Shown here piece by piece: positions 18,943 to 27,796 of a DNA stretch of 64,000 bases. The notes under the pieces are model-generated. The model did no database searches. It worked only from the letters and a program-made list of their open reading frames with translations, and had not been told where the DNA came from. Source of the DNA: Bacteroidota bacterium (lineage in GTDB: Bacteria; Bacteroidota; Bacteroidia; Bacteroidales; WCHB1-69); NCBI GenBank assembly GCA_023392945.1, contig JAEWNB010000069.1, positions 10,898-74,897 on the forward strand. The letters are read 5' to 3'. Every line of letters begins with the position of its first letter. Positions within the stretch are counted from its first letter, which is position 1. A program made the translations under genes and the position numbers.

Positions 18943-18971
18943 AAAGCGGGAAAATAAATTCCCGCTTTTTT
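18943..18971 (+). terminator. Intrinsic terminator after the C10 protease gene
   Basis: AAAGCGGGAA (18943-18952) and TTCCCGCTTT (18959-18968) form a 10-base stem with a 6-base loop and a T run. Confidence 0.85.
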
Positions 18972-18992
18972 TATGGTATGATAAAATTAATG

Positions 18993-19000
18993 TATTTTTG
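18993..19000 (+). promoter_or_regulatory. -7 box (TATTTTTG) for udk
   Basis: Perfect TAnnTTTG match 22 bases before the udk ATG and just downstream of the preceding terminator; no clear -33 element. Confidence 0.55.
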
Positions 19001-19022
19001 TTGAAATTAAAAGTATAACATT

Positions 19023-19646
19023 ATGCTAGTTATTGGTATTGCAGGTGGTTCCGGATCAGGCAAAACTTCTGTTGTCAATAAAATTATCAAAAGTCTCCCA
19101 AAAGATAAAGTCAGTGTTTTATCACAAGACGCTTATTACAAAGATAATGGCGATTTGACACAGGAAGAGCGAGACAAAATCAATTTCGATCATCCCTCTT
19201 CCATAGAATTTTCACTTTTAATTAAAAATATTGAATCCCTTGTATCCGGAAAGTCGATTCAGATGCCTACATATTCTTACATTACCTGTCGGCGGGGCAA
19301 AGAGACCATTCCGGTAATGCCATGCGAAGTCTTAATTGTAGAGGGAATATTAATATTTACTGAGAAAAAATTACGAGATTTACTGGATCTCAAAGTCTTT
19401 GTTGATACCGATTCGGATGACCGCATCATCAGGATTATTCAAAGGGACGTTAACGAACGCGGACGGGGATTGGATAAATCAATTCGTCATTATGAAACAT
19501 TTGTAAAGCCCATGCATGTAACTTTTATTGAGCCTACAAAACAATTTGCCGATATTATCATCCCGGTGGGTGGGCATAATGATAAAGGAATAGACATCGT
19601 GACCTCAAAAATTAAACAGACAATAGGAATTTCCTCGAACCATTAA
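19023..19646 (+). CDS. udk: Uridine kinase
   Basis: 207 residues, normal for Udk. The P-loop GIAGGSGSGKTSV is at residues 5-17. LSQDAYYKDN, FDHPSSIEF and the PTYSYITCRRG lid-region sequence are the nucleoside-binding landmarks. VEGILIFTEKKLRDLLDLKV and the RDVNERGR Arg segment complete the kinase. By family it phosphorylates uridine and cytidine in pyrimidine salvage. Its stop overlaps the stop of the converging gene by 4 bases. Confidence 0.94.
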   Translation: MLVIGIAGGSGSGKTSVVNKIIKSLPKDKVSVLSQDAYYKDNGDLTQEERDKINFDHPSSIEFSLLIKNIESLVSGKSIQMPTYSYITCRRGKETIPVMPCEVLIVEGILIFTEKKLRDLLDLKVFVDTDSDDRIIRIIQRDVNERGRGLDKSIRHYETFVKPMHVTFIEPTKQFADIIIPVGGHNDKGIDIVTSKIKQTIGISSNH

Positions 19647-20914
19647 GTTTTTTGTTTTTCTTTCTTGGCAGCAGGGAAAAGAACATTATTCAATATCAAT
19701 CGATATCCCGGAGAATTGGGAAAAAGATTTAAATCGGTAGGTTGGTCATTAACAAAATGCTGATAATCTTCAGGATCGTGTCCTGAATAAAAAGTCCAGG
19801 TTCCCTTTCCATATTCTCCGTGAATATAGCGTGCCTCATCAAAGATTTTAGTTTCACCCATAACCAACACATAAGGCTTTAATTTACTTTTTCTGAATGC
19901 TGTAGTTTGTCCCATAAATCCCGGAATGACAGATTGGTGGTTTTGGCATAACATAGTAGGTACAGGATCCCATTTCGCTGAAAAATCAAAAAGAGTAAAA
20001 TAGTCGTTTTTCTTATTTTTTATATGAATAGTAGGGTCAACATCAATATCAGAAATTTCATACTCATAGGGGTTCAGGCTTATTTTAAAATCAGTGAAAG
20101 CAAAAGTATTATTATAATTTAACTGTGACTGAGCATCAGCATCTATTGGGTCCCCGTCAAACATAGAAGCACAAATATCAACCCCATCAGCAGCCAACGC
20201 CACATCATAACTATCAGGTCCGGAACACATGGCAAAAAGGTATCCTCCACCGGCCACAAAATCTCTAATACCTTTTGCAACGGCCAATTTTAATTCAGAA
20301 ACTTTGGAAAATCCTAATTTTGCAGCCATTGTTTCGTTTTCCTTAACATCATTTATATACCAGATGGCATTTTTATAACTACCCCAGAATTTCCCATACT
20401 GACCGGTAAAATCCTCATGATGAAGGTGTAGCCAATCATATTTAGGGAGCATCCCGGTAACAACTTCTTCATCATAAATTATATCATACGGAATTTCAGC
20501 ATAAGTAAGGACCAACGTCACAGCATCATCCCAAGGCAATTTGTTTTTAGGAGAATATACTGCAATTTTAGGAACTTTGGTTAACCTTATTTCATTCATA
20601 TTATTTTCTAGAGAGGCAATTTCCTGCAATATAACAGAAGCCTGAACATCTGCAATCACCTGAAATGAAACATCTCTGATAACACATTCATCTTCAATGA
20701 GAGAGTTATAAGGTAACATGAAACTACCTCCCTGATAATTTAGCAACCAGCTCACATCGACTCCTTTACTTACTGCAAAATAGGCAATTCCATAGGCTTT
20801 AAGATGATTTTTTTGAGATAAATCCATTGGAATAAAAATATAAGAAGAGAAGGCTGTCGTTGAAAGCAATATCAGCAGAAATAGAAAAATAATACGTTTA
20901 AAAAAAGGCTTCAT
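19643..20914 (-). CDS. Secreted GATase-like protein (often named asparagine synthetase B in Bacteroidota)
   Basis: 423 residues from the ATG at 20914. The frame stays open 35 codons farther upstream, but that extension overlaps the end of the preceding gene, and a clean signal peptide starts at MKPFFKRIIFLFLLILLSTTAFS. Motifs include IFIPMDLSQKNHLKAYGIAY, DVSWLLNYQGGSFMLP, PKIAVYSPKN, DWLHLHHEDFTGQYGKFWG, GGGYLFAMCSGPDSYD, HGEYGKGTWTFYSGHDPED and LILNNVLFPAAK. The last part resembles class I glutamine-amidotransferase-like folds, with Cys in AMCSGP at a nucleophile-like place. I see no ATP-dependent synthetase domain, so the common name is doubtful. It is last in a minus-strand run with ptb, the M64 peptidase and the L,D-transpeptidase. 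Confidence 0.75.
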   Translation of the reverse strand: MKPFFKRIIFLFLLILLSTTAFSSYIFIPMDLSQKNHLKAYGIAYFAVSKGVDVSWLLNYQGGSFMLPYNSLIEDECVIRDVSFQVIADVQASVILQEIASLENNMNEIRLTKVPKIAVYSPKNKLPWDDAVTLVLTYAEIPYDIIYDEEVVTGMLPKYDWLHLHHEDFTGQYGKFWGSYKNAIWYINDVKENETMAAKLGFSKVSELKLAVAKGIRDFVAGGGYLFAMCSGPDSYDVALAADGVDICASMFDGDPIDADAQSQLNYNNTFAFTDFKISLNPYEYEISDIDVDPTIHIKNKKNDYFTLFDFSAKWDPVPTMLCQNHQSVIPGFMGQTTAFRKSKLKPYVLVMGETKIFDEARYIHGEYGKGTWTFYSGHDPEDYQHFVNDQPTDLNLFPNSPGYRLILNNVLFPAAKKEKQKT

Positions 20915-20921
20915 TATAAAT

Positions 20922-21827
20922 TTATTTTGAGAAAATTGCAGCAACAGCAATAGAAAAAAGTTTAGTCTTAGAACTGTCTCCTCTTGAAGAAAGCACACAA
21001 GGCACTTTAGCTCCGGCAAGGATAGCTCCTACTTCAGCATGATTAAATTTGGTACAACATTTATAGAATACATTTCCACTTTCGATATTAGGGAATAGCA
21101 AACAATCGGCATCTCCGACAACTGCTCCGGAAAAACGTTTAATTTTAGCAGTCTCTTCGTCCAAAGCTAAATCTAAAGAAAGGGGGCCTTCAATTAAAGC
21201 ATCCCCAAACTGACCTCTTTCAGCCATTTTAGCAATAATAGCAGCATCAACACAAGACTGCATGCCGGGAGAAATTTGCTCCGTTGCAGCAATTATAGCT
21301 ACTTTGGGAATATCAATTCCTATAGACTTTGCAGTTTTCAACAAATAGGATAAAATAGAAATTTTTTGTTTTAAATCTGGAGCTGGAATAATAGCACAGT
21401 CGCTAACTATCAGCAATTTATGGTATTCCGGATTTTCAATAACTGCAATATGAGAAAGCAACGTGTTAGGGGGACAAAGTCCGCGTTCCTTATGTAGTAT
21501 TGCCTTCATGTATTTATCTGTTGACAACAAACCCTTCATAAGAATATCACCTTCTCCTTGATTAATCAGGTCGCATGCTTTTGTGGCAGCTTTTACATCG
21601 TTAGATTCTTGTACAATTCTAAATTTTGAACTGTCAATGTGCAAATCATGGCACACCTGATTAATGGTTTCTTCATCTCCCACCAAAGTTGCTTCCACAA
21701 TACCCATATCAACAGCAGCATTCACTGCCTCAATAGTATGTTCATCATTTGCATAAGCAGCAACCAATCTTTTTTTCGGTTTAGTAGTTACTAATTCAAC
21801 TACCTGATTTAATGTTTTTATATTCAT
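20922..21827 (-). CDS. Phosphate butyryltransferase/acetyltransferase family enzyme
   Basis: 301 residues, typical of Ptb. The N-terminus (KRLVAAYANDEHTIEAVNAA, VEATLVGDEETI) and the core (GDILMKGLLSTDKYMKAIL, LLSHIAVIENPEYHKLLIVS, DCAIIPAPDLKQK, EGPLSLDLALDEETA, GDADCLLFPNIESGNVFYK) match the Pta/Ptb family. By family it swaps CoA of an acyl-CoA for phosphate. A butyrate kinase gene, the usual partner, is not adjacent; the neighbours are envelope proteins 7 and 17 bases away. Substrate (acetyl, butyryl or branched acyl) is undecided. Confidence 0.88.
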   Translation of the reverse strand: MNIKTLNQVVELVTTKPKKRLVAAYANDEHTIEAVNAAVDMGIVEATLVGDEETINQVCHDLHIDSSKFRIVQESNDVKAATKACDLINQGEGDILMKGLLSTDKYMKAILHKERGLCPPNTLLSHIAVIENPEYHKLLIVSDCAIIPAPDLKQKISILSYLLKTAKSIGIDIPKVAIIAATEQISPGMQSCVDAAIIAKMAERGQFGDALIEGPLSLDLALDEETAKIKRFSGAVVGDADCLLFPNIESGNVFYKCCTKFNHAEVGAILAGAKVPCVLSSRGDSSKTKLFSIAVAAIFSK

Positions 21828-21844
21828 TATTTTATAATTTATAT

Positions 21845-23116
21845 TTATTTTGAATAATAATCAAAAACTTCCAATAATGTTTTAGTACAAACAGGACAAA
21901 ATTTATTATAAACTGCATCTTTCATGGTACAGGATCTGAAAGGACGATATACTCCATCCGCCACATAGCCGCCACCTTCAAAAACACCCAAAACATTGTC
22001 ATATTCAATACTATCCGGTGTTGGGACAGGGGTTGACGGAGCCAACATGTTTTTCCACTTAGCATCAAAATTAACCAAAGTGGTTAAATTTGGATCCGTC
22101 GGCTCAATTCCTTCAGGATAAAAATCTCTGACAGAAACCTCTGAAGTATAATATTCATCCCCAAGGCCTCCGATAGTATGTCCTAATTCATGCACAATCA
22201 CATAAGCAGATCTTTCATGAATATTATTTACTGTACAATAGAAATTATAAATACCGCCTCCGCCATACTTAGTAGAATTACAAATTATAACAATTATATC
22301 GTAGGGAGCGTCATCAGCAATTTCATTCATTTTCCATACATTCAAACACATAAGATAACGATCTAAATCCAATGAGTTGTAACTTGAATTCAGCAAAGTT
22401 TTTTTAGTAATATTTTCATTGGGATTGGTAATTCCTGATTCCTGGGAAAAACCTCGAATAGCTCTTATATTAACTCTATTTTTATTTTCTGAATAAGGCG
22501 AACAATTCAAAATATAATCGGCAAACCGTTTCATGTCATTATTAAGCATTTTTTTGTCACTCAGGGCATATCCATCAGGAATAAAAAGTATGTCAAGACA
22601 ATCTTCCGGCTTTCCGCCAACATGAAGATTCAATACTCCAAACTCCTTATTAAAAGGAATATCCTTCTCCTTTTTGGGGTTAAAATAACCCTCAAAAAGA
22701 TGGGTAGCTACTTTTTTTCTCGAATAAGAAGTAAAAGAAAATCTCACAGAATTTTTAGGAAAAGGCATGGATACACACTCTTCAAAAGAGCCAATTTCCT
22801 TCTCTGCTCTTTCTGTAGTTCTGTATTCATCAAAAAGAGTAGAATAGCTACGACTGAAAATTAATTGGTTAGAAACGGAATCAAAGACTTCAAAAAGAAT
22901 ATTTCCATAGCGATTGGGTTCATTTAAAAAAGAGCGGGTACCATTCCATTCGCCTCCGGAATAAAAATCCTTAATTTCAATTTTCTCAATATCGTTTTTC
23001 CCAATATGCGAATAATTGATTCTGAGTGTTTTGTTTTCAAAATATTGATCAAAGCATTGAGCTTGAAGCATCCCTGACAAAAAAAGAAAAGAAAGAAAGA
23101 AAATTATCTTTTTCAT
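21845..23116 (-). CDS. Secreted M64-family zinc metallopeptidase
   Basis: 423 residues with a signal peptide (~1-19). An N-terminal beta domain (about 20-150) precedes the catalytic domain, which opens with CLDILFIPDGYALSDKKM. The zinc site is HELGHTIGGLGDEYYT, His309, Glu310 and His313, with the downstream Asp of GDEY, as in IgA-peptidase M64 enzymes. The Cys-rich C-terminus (FRSCTMKDAVYNKFCPVCTK) is also typical of the family. Family members cleave extracellular proteins; there is no T9SS tail here, so it may stay in the periplasm or be released otherwise (inference). It starts 2 bases after the L,D-transpeptidase stop, so the two are cotranscribed. Confidence 0.9.
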   Translation of the reverse strand: MKKIIFFLSFLFLSGMLQAQCFDQYFENKTLRINYSHIGKNDIEKIEIKDFYSGGEWNGTRSFLNEPNRYGNILFEVFDSVSNQLIFSRSYSTLFDEYRTTERAEKEIGSFEECVSMPFPKNSVRFSFTSYSRKKVATHLFEGYFNPKKEKDIPFNKEFGVLNLHVGGKPEDCLDILFIPDGYALSDKKMLNNDMKRFADYILNCSPYSENKNRVNIRAIRGFSQESGITNPNENITKKTLLNSSYNSLDLDRYLMCLNVWKMNEIADDAPYDIIVIICNSTKYGGGGIYNFYCTVNNIHERSAYVIVHELGHTIGGLGDEYYTSEVSVRDFYPEGIEPTDPNLTTLVNFDAKWKNMLAPSTPVPTPDSIEYDNVLGVFEGGGYVADGVYRPFRSCTMKDAVYNKFCPVCTKTLLEVFDYYSK

Positions 23117-23118
23117 TA

Positions 23119-24996
23119 TTATAAATTGAATTGGTTGATTTTATATAAAATAGAAGGTTCTTTAAAATATATATCTTTACGGTACTGAACATCCCCGTTT
23201 TTACCTAAGAAACAAGTAAAATATTCCAAATAAACCGGCATTTTATTTTGCATTTGGATATAGGTAGGTCTTAATTCCTGATAAAAAAGCTTATCTTGTT
23301 CACTTAATTCTTCATAGTATTTTTTCTCATTTTCAAGTTTCTCTTTAAGAAATTTTTCTCCTTCTTCGGTAGATGGAATATCTCCCAAAAGAATTTTCAC
23401 TTGTTCCAATTGTTCTTCATCATATTCATTATAGTCAAAAATCTGAAGTCCTAAATCAAGGGGTTTTTCAACTCTGACACAACCGTGTGTAATGGCACGA
23501 TTAGCCTTTTTAAAGGCACTTTTTATTGGCGTATCGTGAAGATAAACCGATTCGCTGTTTGGAAAATTAAATTTGATAATCCCTAAAGAATTATGCTTAC
23601 CCGAAGTCTGAACAAGTCGATAGGGAATTCTATTTAGATCCATTTTAGCCCATTTTATAGAATCCGGACTTACCGGTTTTTTAGTCAGTATATCGATAAC
23701 AAACATTTTTTCCTTGTTCAAAAATTGCTTGCTGTTTTTTACAAGTTTAGAATAATATTCGCCTTTCAAAATGCTTTCGGGGACAAACCACTGTGGATTA
23801 AGAACAACTTGGTCAATTTCACTGTACAGCATAGGTGACTCTGTTTTGTAGGAGCAAATAATTCCATCAACAGTGCGGGATTTAACTGAATCAATTTTAG
23901 AAAGCGTTTCCCCGCAACAAATTTTCATTTCTAAAACAGATTCTTGATGCCGAATCACTTGCAAAGAAAAGTCCGCAAGGTTAACAGCAATATAGGAAGT
24001 ATCTTTCGGGGGAATCACTTTCCAGCGATAACGTTCCAGATTTGCAGTAAGTTTATCTGTATAATATTGAAAATCACGATTTAGTGCTCTTATTGTTTCA
24101 ACATCCAATAGATTTTTTTCTTCAATAGCGTTATTAGTCCTGAAACGATTTATAGCAGAAAGCAAAACCGCATTCAAAGTATCCGATAATTTATAATTAG
24201 CTTGAAGTTCCCCGGTAAGTTGCAATCTCCGGCCAACAAGAATCATAGCTTTGTTTACTTTTCCTGAATCAACAGAAATCTCGGGAATTTTTTTAAATTT
24301 CACTTCTTTGATTCTCAGGTATTTCTTCAGCTCTTTTTGCAGTGCTTTGTAATGTTTATTCGTTGGTTGAATAGAATAAAGGTAACCTGAAAGAGTATCA
24401 GATGCCCAAAGTGAATTTAAAACAGAAGAGGAATCTGCAGATTTGGATTTATAAAACCATTTTCCTCCATTAACTTCATAGGGATCGCAAATTCCATACT
24501 GTATAACTGAAGAATACTTTACATATGCTTTAGTAAGTAGGACTTCAAGCCTAAAAAGAGATTCATAAAGTTCTTTTTCATTTTTACATTGTAAAGATTT
24601 AATCTTTTCTATTTCATTTATAATATAAGAATAGGAAAAAATTTCCTTAGGAAGACCATGATAACGAACGTTATCGAGATAAGAGACCATGAGAGCAATA
24701 TGATTTTCCTGATAACCTTCAACTGTCCAAAGTGGCTTAAATTTATTGTATTCATAAAACTCTTTGATTTGATTGAAATATTGGAAATCGGCAACTTTCA
24801 AATCTTTTAGGTGAGTTTTAAAATAGTGATAATAATTATCCTGAGAAAAAAAGGAATAATTTTTAAACCAATGGGGAGTCTCTTCAATTTCTTTTTTACT
24901 AAAATTACAAGAGTCGAGAAAGAAAATCACAGAAAACAATACAAGAATAATGCTAAATAAATATTTTTTGATCATTCTTGTAGTAGTAAAATTCAT
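23119..24996 (-). CDS. L,D-transpeptidase (YcbB-like) lipoprotein
   Basis: 625 residues. A lipobox (FFLDSC) follows the N-terminal hydrophobic stretch, so it is a lipoprotein; MIKKYLF at 24975 is an equally good start. Residues ~60-340 are the helical scaffold typical of YcbB-like enzymes (YHGLPKEIFSYS, LEVLLTKAYVKYSS). The YkuD domain starts at TSYIAVNLADFSLQV and has the catalytic signature THGCVRVEKPLDL with Cys506. VVLNPQWFVPESI is a conserved substrate-groove sequence. By family it makes 3-3 peptidoglycan cross-links or links proteins to peptidoglycan from the periplasmic side. First gene of the four-gene minus-strand run. Confidence 0.92.
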   Translation of the reverse strand: MNFTTTRMIKKYLFSIILVLFSVIFFLDSCNFSKKEIEETPHWFKNYSFFSQDNYYHYFKTHLKDLKVADFQYFNQIKEFYEYNKFKPLWTVEGYQENHIALMVSYLDNVRYHGLPKEIFSYSYIINEIEKIKSLQCKNEKELYESLFRLEVLLTKAYVKYSSVIQYGICDPYEVNGGKWFYKSKSADSSSVLNSLWASDTLSGYLYSIQPTNKHYKALQKELKKYLRIKEVKFKKIPEISVDSGKVNKAMILVGRRLQLTGELQANYKLSDTLNAVLLSAINRFRTNNAIEEKNLLDVETIRALNRDFQYYTDKLTANLERYRWKVIPPKDTSYIAVNLADFSLQVIRHQESVLEMKICCGETLSKIDSVKSRTVDGIICSYKTESPMLYSEIDQVVLNPQWFVPESILKGEYYSKLVKNSKQFLNKEKMFVIDILTKKPVSPDSIKWAKMDLNRIPYRLVQTSGKHNSLGIIKFNFPNSESVYLHDTPIKSAFKKANRAITHGCVRVEKPLDLGLQIFDYNEYDEEQLEQVKILLGDIPSTEEGEKFLKEKLENEKKYYEELSEQDKLFYQELRPTYIQMQNKMPVYLEYFTCFLGKNGDVQYRKDIYFKEPSILYKINQFNL

Positions 24997-25056
24997 AATA
25001 ATAAAGCAAACATTGTATTAAACGCCCTATTTTGTAATGGTTTTCAACTTAACACA

Positions 25057-26370
25057 TCAAGAATGGTTTTCATGGAAAATTTCCAATCTGCTTTTCAGAG
25101 CAGGAAATTGATTTCTATTCACAAGAGAGACACAAGCACGTAAACCTTCGGTATGTTCACTACCGGTTATGACGAGTGAAATTGCACTAATTCCATAGTA
25201 GAGAAGTTCTTTCAGCAGTTCTTCCCCATCTAGTCCGGGATATGAGATAGTAAAATAAAAACCATCAGCCAAAGCTTTGTTGTCATCTTTATCATACACG
25301 ATAACAAAACCATTATCGGTAAACATTTTTTTCATTATGGCTGCTTTTTCAGCATATTCTTTTACATCGTCCAAATAATTATAGGATCCATCATTACAAG
25401 CTTTTAGAATAGCTGCAAGTGCATATTGTGCCGAATGTGAAGTTCCGGAACTAATAGCATAAACGGCTCCATAAATGATTGCCCGTCCCAGGTGATCAGT
25501 ATTAAAGTAAGGAATTAAATCCGGGAAACGGCTTTCACACAATTTGTCAGAAAGAACCAGCACTCCCATACGCTCTCCGGCATAGCTAAAGGCTTTAGAA
25601 CTGGAAATTAGCAGAGCATAATTATCTGTATATTTTCCCACACTTGGTTGAAAAGGTGGTTGACCAGGAACAGAAATATCATTTCTGAAATCCATTCCGA
25701 AATAGGCCAAATCTTCGAAAATGATAACGTCGTATTGGTTAGCTAATTCTCCGATTATCTTTAATTCTTGTTGTGTAAGGCAAATCCAAGACGGGTTGTT
25801 GGGATTAGAATAAATAATAGTATGAATATTGCCTTTTTTCAGATAGCTTTCCAATTTCCCTCTTAATTTTTCCTGACGATAATTATAAACATCAAAAGTT
25901 TCATATTTCAATCCCAACACACGATGTTGTTGTTTTTGAACCGGGAAGCCGGGATCAATAAAGAGTGTGGTATCTCTTTCTTTCCTTGCTCTTCCAAACG
26001 TCATAAATCCGGCCATCCCCCCCATCATAGATCCCACAGTCGGGATGCAGGATGATGGAGAAACGTCAAGGTCAATAAAATTTTTCACAAATCGAGACAT
26101 TTCAATTTTAAGTTCAGGAATCCCTTCAATGTCAGGGTAAAGAGCAGCAACACCATTCTTTAGAGCATTAATCTGAGCTTCAATCCCAATTTGGCAAGCA
26201 GGAAGACCGGGAATTCCCATTTCCATCCTGATAAACTTTTCACCACTCGCTTTTTCAATATCATTGATGAGTTTTTTTACTTCTCTGATGGAAGCTGTTT
26301 CAATTTTTTTAATGGTGCTTTCATTCAGAATTTTGTTTACAATGTCGTAAGGTATAGGGGTATTTTTCAC
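25057..26370 (-). CDS. PLP-dependent class I/II aminotransferase
   Basis: 437 residues, fold-type I. The PLP Lys lies in LLISSSKAFSYAGERMGVL (about residue 263), and the Asn/Asp pair appears in YSNPNNPSWICL and IIFEDLAYFGMDF. The N-terminal MEMGIPGLPACQIGIEAQIN and GIPELKIEMSRFV agree with aspartate/aromatic aminotransferase-like enzymes. Reaction: transfer of the amino group between an amino acid and a 2-oxo acid; which amino acid is not readable. It has its own promoter at 26427-26459. Confidence 0.9.
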   Translation of the reverse strand: MKNTPIPYDIVNKILNESTIKKIETASIREVKKLINDIEKASGEKFIRMEMGIPGLPACQIGIEAQINALKNGVAALYPDIEGIPELKIEMSRFVKNFIDLDVSPSSCIPTVGSMMGGMAGFMTFGRARKERDTTLFIDPGFPVQKQQHRVLGLKYETFDVYNYRQEKLRGKLESYLKKGNIHTIIYSNPNNPSWICLTQQELKIIGELANQYDVIIFEDLAYFGMDFRNDISVPGQPPFQPSVGKYTDNYALLISSSKAFSYAGERMGVLVLSDKLCESRFPDLIPYFNTDHLGRAIIYGAVYAISSGTSHSAQYALAAILKACNDGSYNYLDDVKEYAEKAAIMKKMFTDNGFVIVYDKDDNKALADGFYFTISYPGLDGEELLKELLYYGISAISLVITGSEHTEGLRACVSLVNRNQFPALKSRLEIFHENHS

Positions 26371-26426
26371 GATAATAATAAGGTTTATAATATTTTAAAA
26401 AAAAGAATTAACGAAATTTTATTTTG

Positions 26427-26459
26427 CAAATATAATAAATTAATATATATAGATTGCAA
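26427..26459 (-). promoter_or_regulatory. Promoter for the aminotransferase
   Basis: On the minus strand TTG (26459-26457), 22 bases, then TATATTTG (26434-26427). Spacing is within the group's range. The -7 box ends 56 bases before the ATG. Confidence 0.55.
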
Positions 26460-26492
26460 TTTGAATGTGGGAAAAAATAAAGCACAAGAGAT

Positions 26493-26526
26493 AAAAAAAG
26501 GAGATTTCAACAATCTCCTTTTTTTT
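26493..26526. terminator. Intrinsic terminator of the small lipoprotein gene (symmetrical)
   Basis: AAGGAGATT (26498-26506) and AATCTCCTT (26512-26520) form a 9-base stem with a 5-base loop. An A run precedes and a T run follows, so it can work in both directions. It lies just downstream of the minus-strand lipoprotein gene, its most likely user. Confidence 0.85.
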
Positions 26527-26543
26527 ATCTATAAATGGAAATT

Positions 26544-26867
26544 TTACCTTCTACCTGTTTTAACTGGTTTTTCAGGAGCGGTTGCCGGAGCAGTAGCTTC
26601 AACTTCAATTTTTTTTGATGCAACAGTAACTTTTCCATCTTTTGCTTCAACTTTAACAGCTTTTGGAGCTTCGGGTTTAGCTTCAGGTTTTGAAACAGCA
26701 GGTTTTGTCTCAGGAGCAGGAGTAGCAACTGCTACAGGAGGTACTGACTCAACAACTGCTTCAACAGCGGTTGAGTCAATGGGAGTAACTTCAACAGGTT
26801 GTTCTTTTTTATTGCCACAAGCAACAAATAAACCGGCAGCTAATAATACTAGAAATAATTTTTTCAT
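26544..26867 (-). CDS. Small Ala/Pro/Lys-rich lipoprotein
   Basis: 107 residues. Signal and lipobox LLAAGLFVACG put the lipid-bearing Cys at residue 17. The rest is low-complexity: many Val-Glu, Pro-Lys and Ala-Pro pairs (KPAVSKPEAKPEAPKAVKVE) with no folded-domain motif, ending KPVKTGRR. It resembles the extended, periplasm-spanning or peptidoglycan-contacting tails of small envelope lipoproteins (inference). The basic C-terminus could touch peptidoglycan or LPS. A clear terminator follows. Confidence 0.72.
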   Translation of the reverse strand: MKKLFLVLLAAGLFVACGNKKEQPVEVTPIDSTAVEAVVESVPPVAVATPAPETKPAVSKPEAKPEAPKAVKVEAKDGKVTVASKKIEVEATAPATAPEKPVKTGRR

Positions 26868-26900
26868 AATTAATTTGATTTAAGGTGTTTATTATTAAAA

Positions 26901-27398
26901 CTAATTGCGCGTATAGGTAAGGGTAAATGTATAATTTCTTTGTTCCTTTGCCGGATTAGCGTCATCTTCAATAAAAGAATAATTGATTTTAAGTGTATTT
27001 TTATCTAAGGTAACGATATCAACAGTTTCAACTTCGGAATCATAGAAAAAGGGAATTTGCATATTCAATTTGGTTTCATCTTCATTGAATGACCAAACAC
27101 CGATAGCTGTAGTTTCGGTATAACCCCCTTCACATAAATCATCTTTCGGATCCAGGGTTTGAGAACCATCTTCCTTAAAATAAATGATATCATCTAATTC
27201 ACAATCATATAAATAACCGTCAAAAAGACTGGAAATTGAATTGCCGTTCAATAGCTCATAATCAGGTTGACTGGTTGCAGCGGTAAGAGTCCAACCCTTA
27301 CTGGCAGTAAGATAAGAAGTATTGGTTTCATCTTTACAGGAAGATAAACCCACCACTAATACCACACAAAATGCAATAAAAAAAAGGTTCTTTTTCAT
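26901..27398 (-). CDS. Lipocalin-like lipoprotein
   Basis: 165 residues from the ATG at 27398; a TTG nine codons upstream is in frame but falls in a promoter box. The lipobox is VGLSSC. The mature protein has the pattern of Bacteroidota lipocalin-like lipoproteins: an early Trp (KGWTLTAATS), an acidic loop DLCEGGYTETTAIGVWSFNE, then LNMQIPFF, VTLDKNTLKINYSF and a final TFTLTYTRN strand. Ligand and role are unknown. It precedes the small Ala/Pro-rich lipoprotein by 33 bases, possibly cotranscribed. Confidence 0.72.
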   Translation of the reverse strand: MKKNLFFIAFCVVLVVGLSSCKDETNTSYLTASKGWTLTAATSQPDYELLNGNSISSLFDGYLYDCELDDIIYFKEDGSQTLDPKDDLCEGGYTETTAIGVWSFNEDETKLNMQIPFFYDSEVETVDIVTLDKNTLKINYSFIEDDANPAKEQRNYTFTLTYTRN

Positions 27399-27422
27399 AA
27401 TAATCGTATTTAAATTAATAAT

Positions 27423-27445
27423 CAAAATTAATTACTGCAAAATTA
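27423..27445 (-). promoter_or_regulatory. Two overlapping candidate -7 boxes (TAATTTTG) for the lipocalin-like gene
   Basis: CAAAATTA on the plus strand occurs at 27423-27430 and 27438-27445; each reads TAATTTTG on the minus strand. Only one is likely used. The rest of the stretch up to the tRNA (27446-27595) is very AT-rich and shows nothing else I can name. Confidence 0.4.
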
Positions 27446-27622
27446 CTAAAAAAAAAGATTATCAATTAGGGTAAATCATAAATAATGTTAATTTGATTTT
27501 TTTGATTAATAAGAATAATAAACCCATTTATAATCAAGACAAAATCAGAAAACACAAAAAAATAGAAAAAAATAAATTTATAAGAAAAAAAATTGTAATT
27601 TTACACGCTCAAAAAAAGGAGA

Positions 27623-27710
27623 GGAGAGATGGCCGAGTGGTCGAAGGCGCACGCCTGGAAAGTGTGTAAACGCCGAAAGCGTTTCAAGGGTTCGAATCCC
27701 TTTCTCTCCG
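27623..27710 (+). tRNA. tRNA-Ser (anticodon GGA)
   Basis: 88 bases, class II with a long variable arm. The acceptor GGAGAGA (27623-27629) pairs with TCTCTCC (27703-27709), discriminator G at 27710. The anticodon stem CACGC/GTGTG encloses the loop CTGGAAA, anticodon GGA at 27657-27659, which reads UCC and UCU serine codons. The T arm is AGGGTTCGAATCCCT. CCA is not encoded. A weak -7-like TAATTTTA lies at 27596-27603. Confidence 0.97.
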
Positions 27711-27796
27711 CGAGTTTAAATGGTTTAAATTCAAATAAATAGATAAAGTAAAAACAAAAAAAACAATTCATTAATTTAAAAATCAGTAAAGTAATT

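Noticed and set aside
20915..21019. 35-codon N-terminal extension of the GATase-like secreted protein
   Set aside because: It overlaps the end of ptb and would bury the signal peptide.
26191..26883. Plus-strand open frame of 230 codons rich in Ala, Gly, Thr and Ser
   Set aside because: The repetitive part is the back translation of the Ala/Pro/Lys-rich lipoprotein gene, and the frame also runs through the terminator and the aminotransferase start.
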